NCBI GenBank assembly: GCA_038138625.1 | Contig: JAYQEA010000004.1 | Coordinates: forward strand, 11,790 to 75,789 | DNA: 64,000 bases | From: JAQXDR01 sp038138625 | GTDB lineage: Bacteria; Pseudomonadota; Alphaproteobacteria; Rhodobacterales; Rhodobacteraceae | Direction of reading: 5' to 3' | Shown: positions 62,830 through 64,000 of the stretch, in pieces | Numbering within the stretch: position 1 is the stretch's first letter | Layout: each line of letters begins with the position of its first letter | Notes under the pieces: model-generated | What the model was told of the DNA's origin: nothing | Seen by the model: only the letters and a program-made list of their open reading frames with translations | Database searches by the model: none | Made by a program: the position numbers and the translations under genes

Positions 62830-63819
62830 CTAGCGACATGCTTGCCAACCACCTCGTCGCACCATTCGGCCAACATCCCCGACAAACCTTGCAGAAGCCC
62901 AGTATGTTGCATCCTCGATCAACGACTGAGCGGGGCTTGAAAACGGGTATGGAAATGTCCCTTTTTGTCTAATCGCCCAAACTCCGTCTGCCAAACACGT
63001 ATCTTGTTGATTTAGCGCACAAGTGGCTTCGCAAAATAGCGTTAATGGTTGAAGTTCCGGAAGCTGTTTAACAGCCGCTGACAGCTTTTCCACACCTTCA
63101 CGTTGGGTAGGAACGGCAACACGATTTGCCCCCATTGGCAGCATTCCAGAAAAAGCCAACTTATGCACATCAGAACGTAGCCATCTTACAAATTTTCGTG
63201 CTTTTTCTGCAGAATCAATAGTCGTTGGCAGCGGAGGATTTTTCCCTGCTTGCGCCATTGAGACAATCACAAATCCTAAAAAATCGCGTCCTGCCGCGCC
63301 GAATAGTTGATGGTATTCAATGAGAACCTGTGCCGCATATTCTCCGCGGCCTCTCTTCCAGCTTTCAAGCAGGTAGCCGAAAACAGGCTTGATTTCACCA
63401 TAACTGATTAATGTCAGAATGAGGGCCTCAAAATCAGGGGCTTCTAGCGGGTCTAGTGACTGAATAACCCAAAGCGCATTTGCCAAGTCGCTCTCTTCGG
63501 AAGCACTGGCAAGCCAATCGCGACCAGACAGGCCCTTAGGTTCCCTAAACAGGGCGATACGTTCCTTTCTCGATAGTGTCTCAGAGATATGAGCGCTGAA
63601 CTTTGGAATGTCCGCAATCCGCGACAGCAGTATCTTTGAAGGGACATGACCGGCCGATGCTAACCTTGAAAGGCTCTGCAGGGCCTCTGTGTCGTTGCCT
63701 TCCAACCAACCTTCGACGGCTTGTACAAAGCTGGGGTTGTCTGTACCGACCACCGTCTCTCTTGCGACAGAGATTTGCGCTGAGCATATAAAAAGTAGCA
63801 AAAATAATAGCTTATTCAT
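62830..63819 (-). CDS. Exported protein of unknown function, helical-repeat type
   Basis: 329 residues. A signal peptide (MNKLLFLLLFICSAQISVAR) is followed by alpha-helical, TPR/Sel1-like pairs near residues 30-75 (FVQAVEGWLEGNDTEALQSL, SRLASAGHVPSKILLSRIAD). The C-terminal part has three Cys near residues 262-273 (LFCEATCALNQQDTCLADGV), which could form disulfides in the periplasm, and the protein ends WQACR. No named family recognised. It stands alone between the clpA terminator and the window edge. Confidence 0.75.
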   Translation of the reverse strand: MNKLLFLLLFICSAQISVARETVVGTDNPSFVQAVEGWLEGNDTEALQSLSRLASAGHVPSKILLSRIADIPKFSAHISETLSRKERIALFREPKGLSGRDWLASASEESDLANALWVIQSLDPLEAPDFEALILTLISYGEIKPVFGYLLESWKRGRGEYAAQVLIEYHQLFGAAGRDFLGFVIVSMAQAGKNPPLPTTIDSAEKARKFVRWLRSDVHKLAFSGMLPMGANRVAVPTQREGVEKLSAAVKQLPELQPLTLFCEATCALNQQDTCLADGVWAIRQKGTFPYPFSSPAQSLIEDATYWASARFVGDVGRMVRRGGWQACR

Positions 63820-64000
63820 AGACTGACCCTCTAACGCTTAAAATCCTATAAAAAAATCTACAATATCAAACAGACTTCTTGGCCTTAGCGGCGCCTGCTG
63901 CCCGTCTGCCACCTTAGCACGGATTCACGCTGATCCCTTGGCTTAGAATGCCAAGCACGGCTTCGCACGTATTGTAGGATCACCGTTCAGTCAATTTCAG

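Noticed and set aside
63870..63950. Minus-strand stretch ending KAKKSV-stop, resembling a basic protein tail, and a CTTGGC/GCCAAG hairpin nearby
   Set aside because: An in-frame stop lies about 15 codons upstream and no start exists; could be chance or a decayed gene, and it lies at the window edge.
1..64000. CRISPR arrays, insertion sequences, prophage and integrase genes
   Set aside because: None seen: no direct-repeat arrays, no transposase or integrase motif in any long frame.

Overview
The window looks like a scaffold piece from a marine alphaproteobacterium of the Rhodobacterales (Roseobacter group), of moderate GC. The taxon is an inference from gene families and order: a stand-alone F1 operon (atpHAGDC) without F0 genes, a 45-residue aa3-type cytochrome c oxidase subunit IV, a gcvTHP operon behind a tandem glycine riboswitch, pyrB followed by a small membrane protein and a dihydroorotase-like pseudoenzyme, and ClpP/ClpX/ClpA sequences of that lineage. 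Three runs of N (10, 100 and 10 bases) look like assembly placeholders and interrupt tesA, a DsbA-family isomerase and atpC.

Layout. 1-4.2 kb: part of a sugar-type ABC importer (permease, binding protein, ATPase) with a divergent IclR regulator and a clear palindromic operator. 4.3-12.2 kb: a LysR regulator, a periplasmic L,D-transpeptidase-like protein, a geranylgeranyl-reductase-like flavoprotein, tesA divergent from a ybbA-ybbP type exporter pair, and an inositol-monophosphatase family enzyme. 12.2-16.9 kb: glycine cleavage system gcvT-gcvH-gcvP and its riboswitch. 17.3-21.3 kb: a gamma-glutamylcyclotransferase-like gene, clpP, clpX, pdeM and a thioesterase. 21.7-23.6 kb: an unusual subtilisin-like protease with no signal peptide. 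23.6-27.4 kb: a methyltransferase with an altered zinc site, an aminotransferase coupled to sseA, and smpB. 27.7-30.2 kb: a two-gene catabolic-looking operon and a TetR regulator. 30.5-36 kb: leuC preceded by an Arg-rich mini-ORF, a lipoprotein, the cytochrome oxidase subunit, a metallo-beta-lactamase-fold hydrolase and a large acyl-CoA dehydrogenase. 36-45.7 kb: Sua5, YqgE, a DsbD-alpha-like periplasmic protein, and an RND efflux pair whose permease carries a tail of about 750 disordered residues. 45.7-51.8 kb: moaB, a uracil-DNA glycosylase, pyrB-membrane protein-pyrC-like-plsY, a hydrolase and a gap-truncated isomerase. 52-64 kb: prs, the F1 ATP synthase operon, a methyltransferase divergent from gloB, clpA and a secreted protein of unknown function.

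Most of the window is core metabolism and protein quality control, with many ATGA-type start/stop overlaps showing tight translational coupling. No prophage, insertion sequence, integron, CRISPR array, rRNA or tRNA was recognised. The least explained material is the cytoplasmic subtilase, the disordered tail of the RND permease, a lipoprotein that may have a circularly permuted papain-like fold, the altered active sites (methyltransferase, glycosylase, dihydroorotase-like protein), and several strong RNA stem-loops outside known families.
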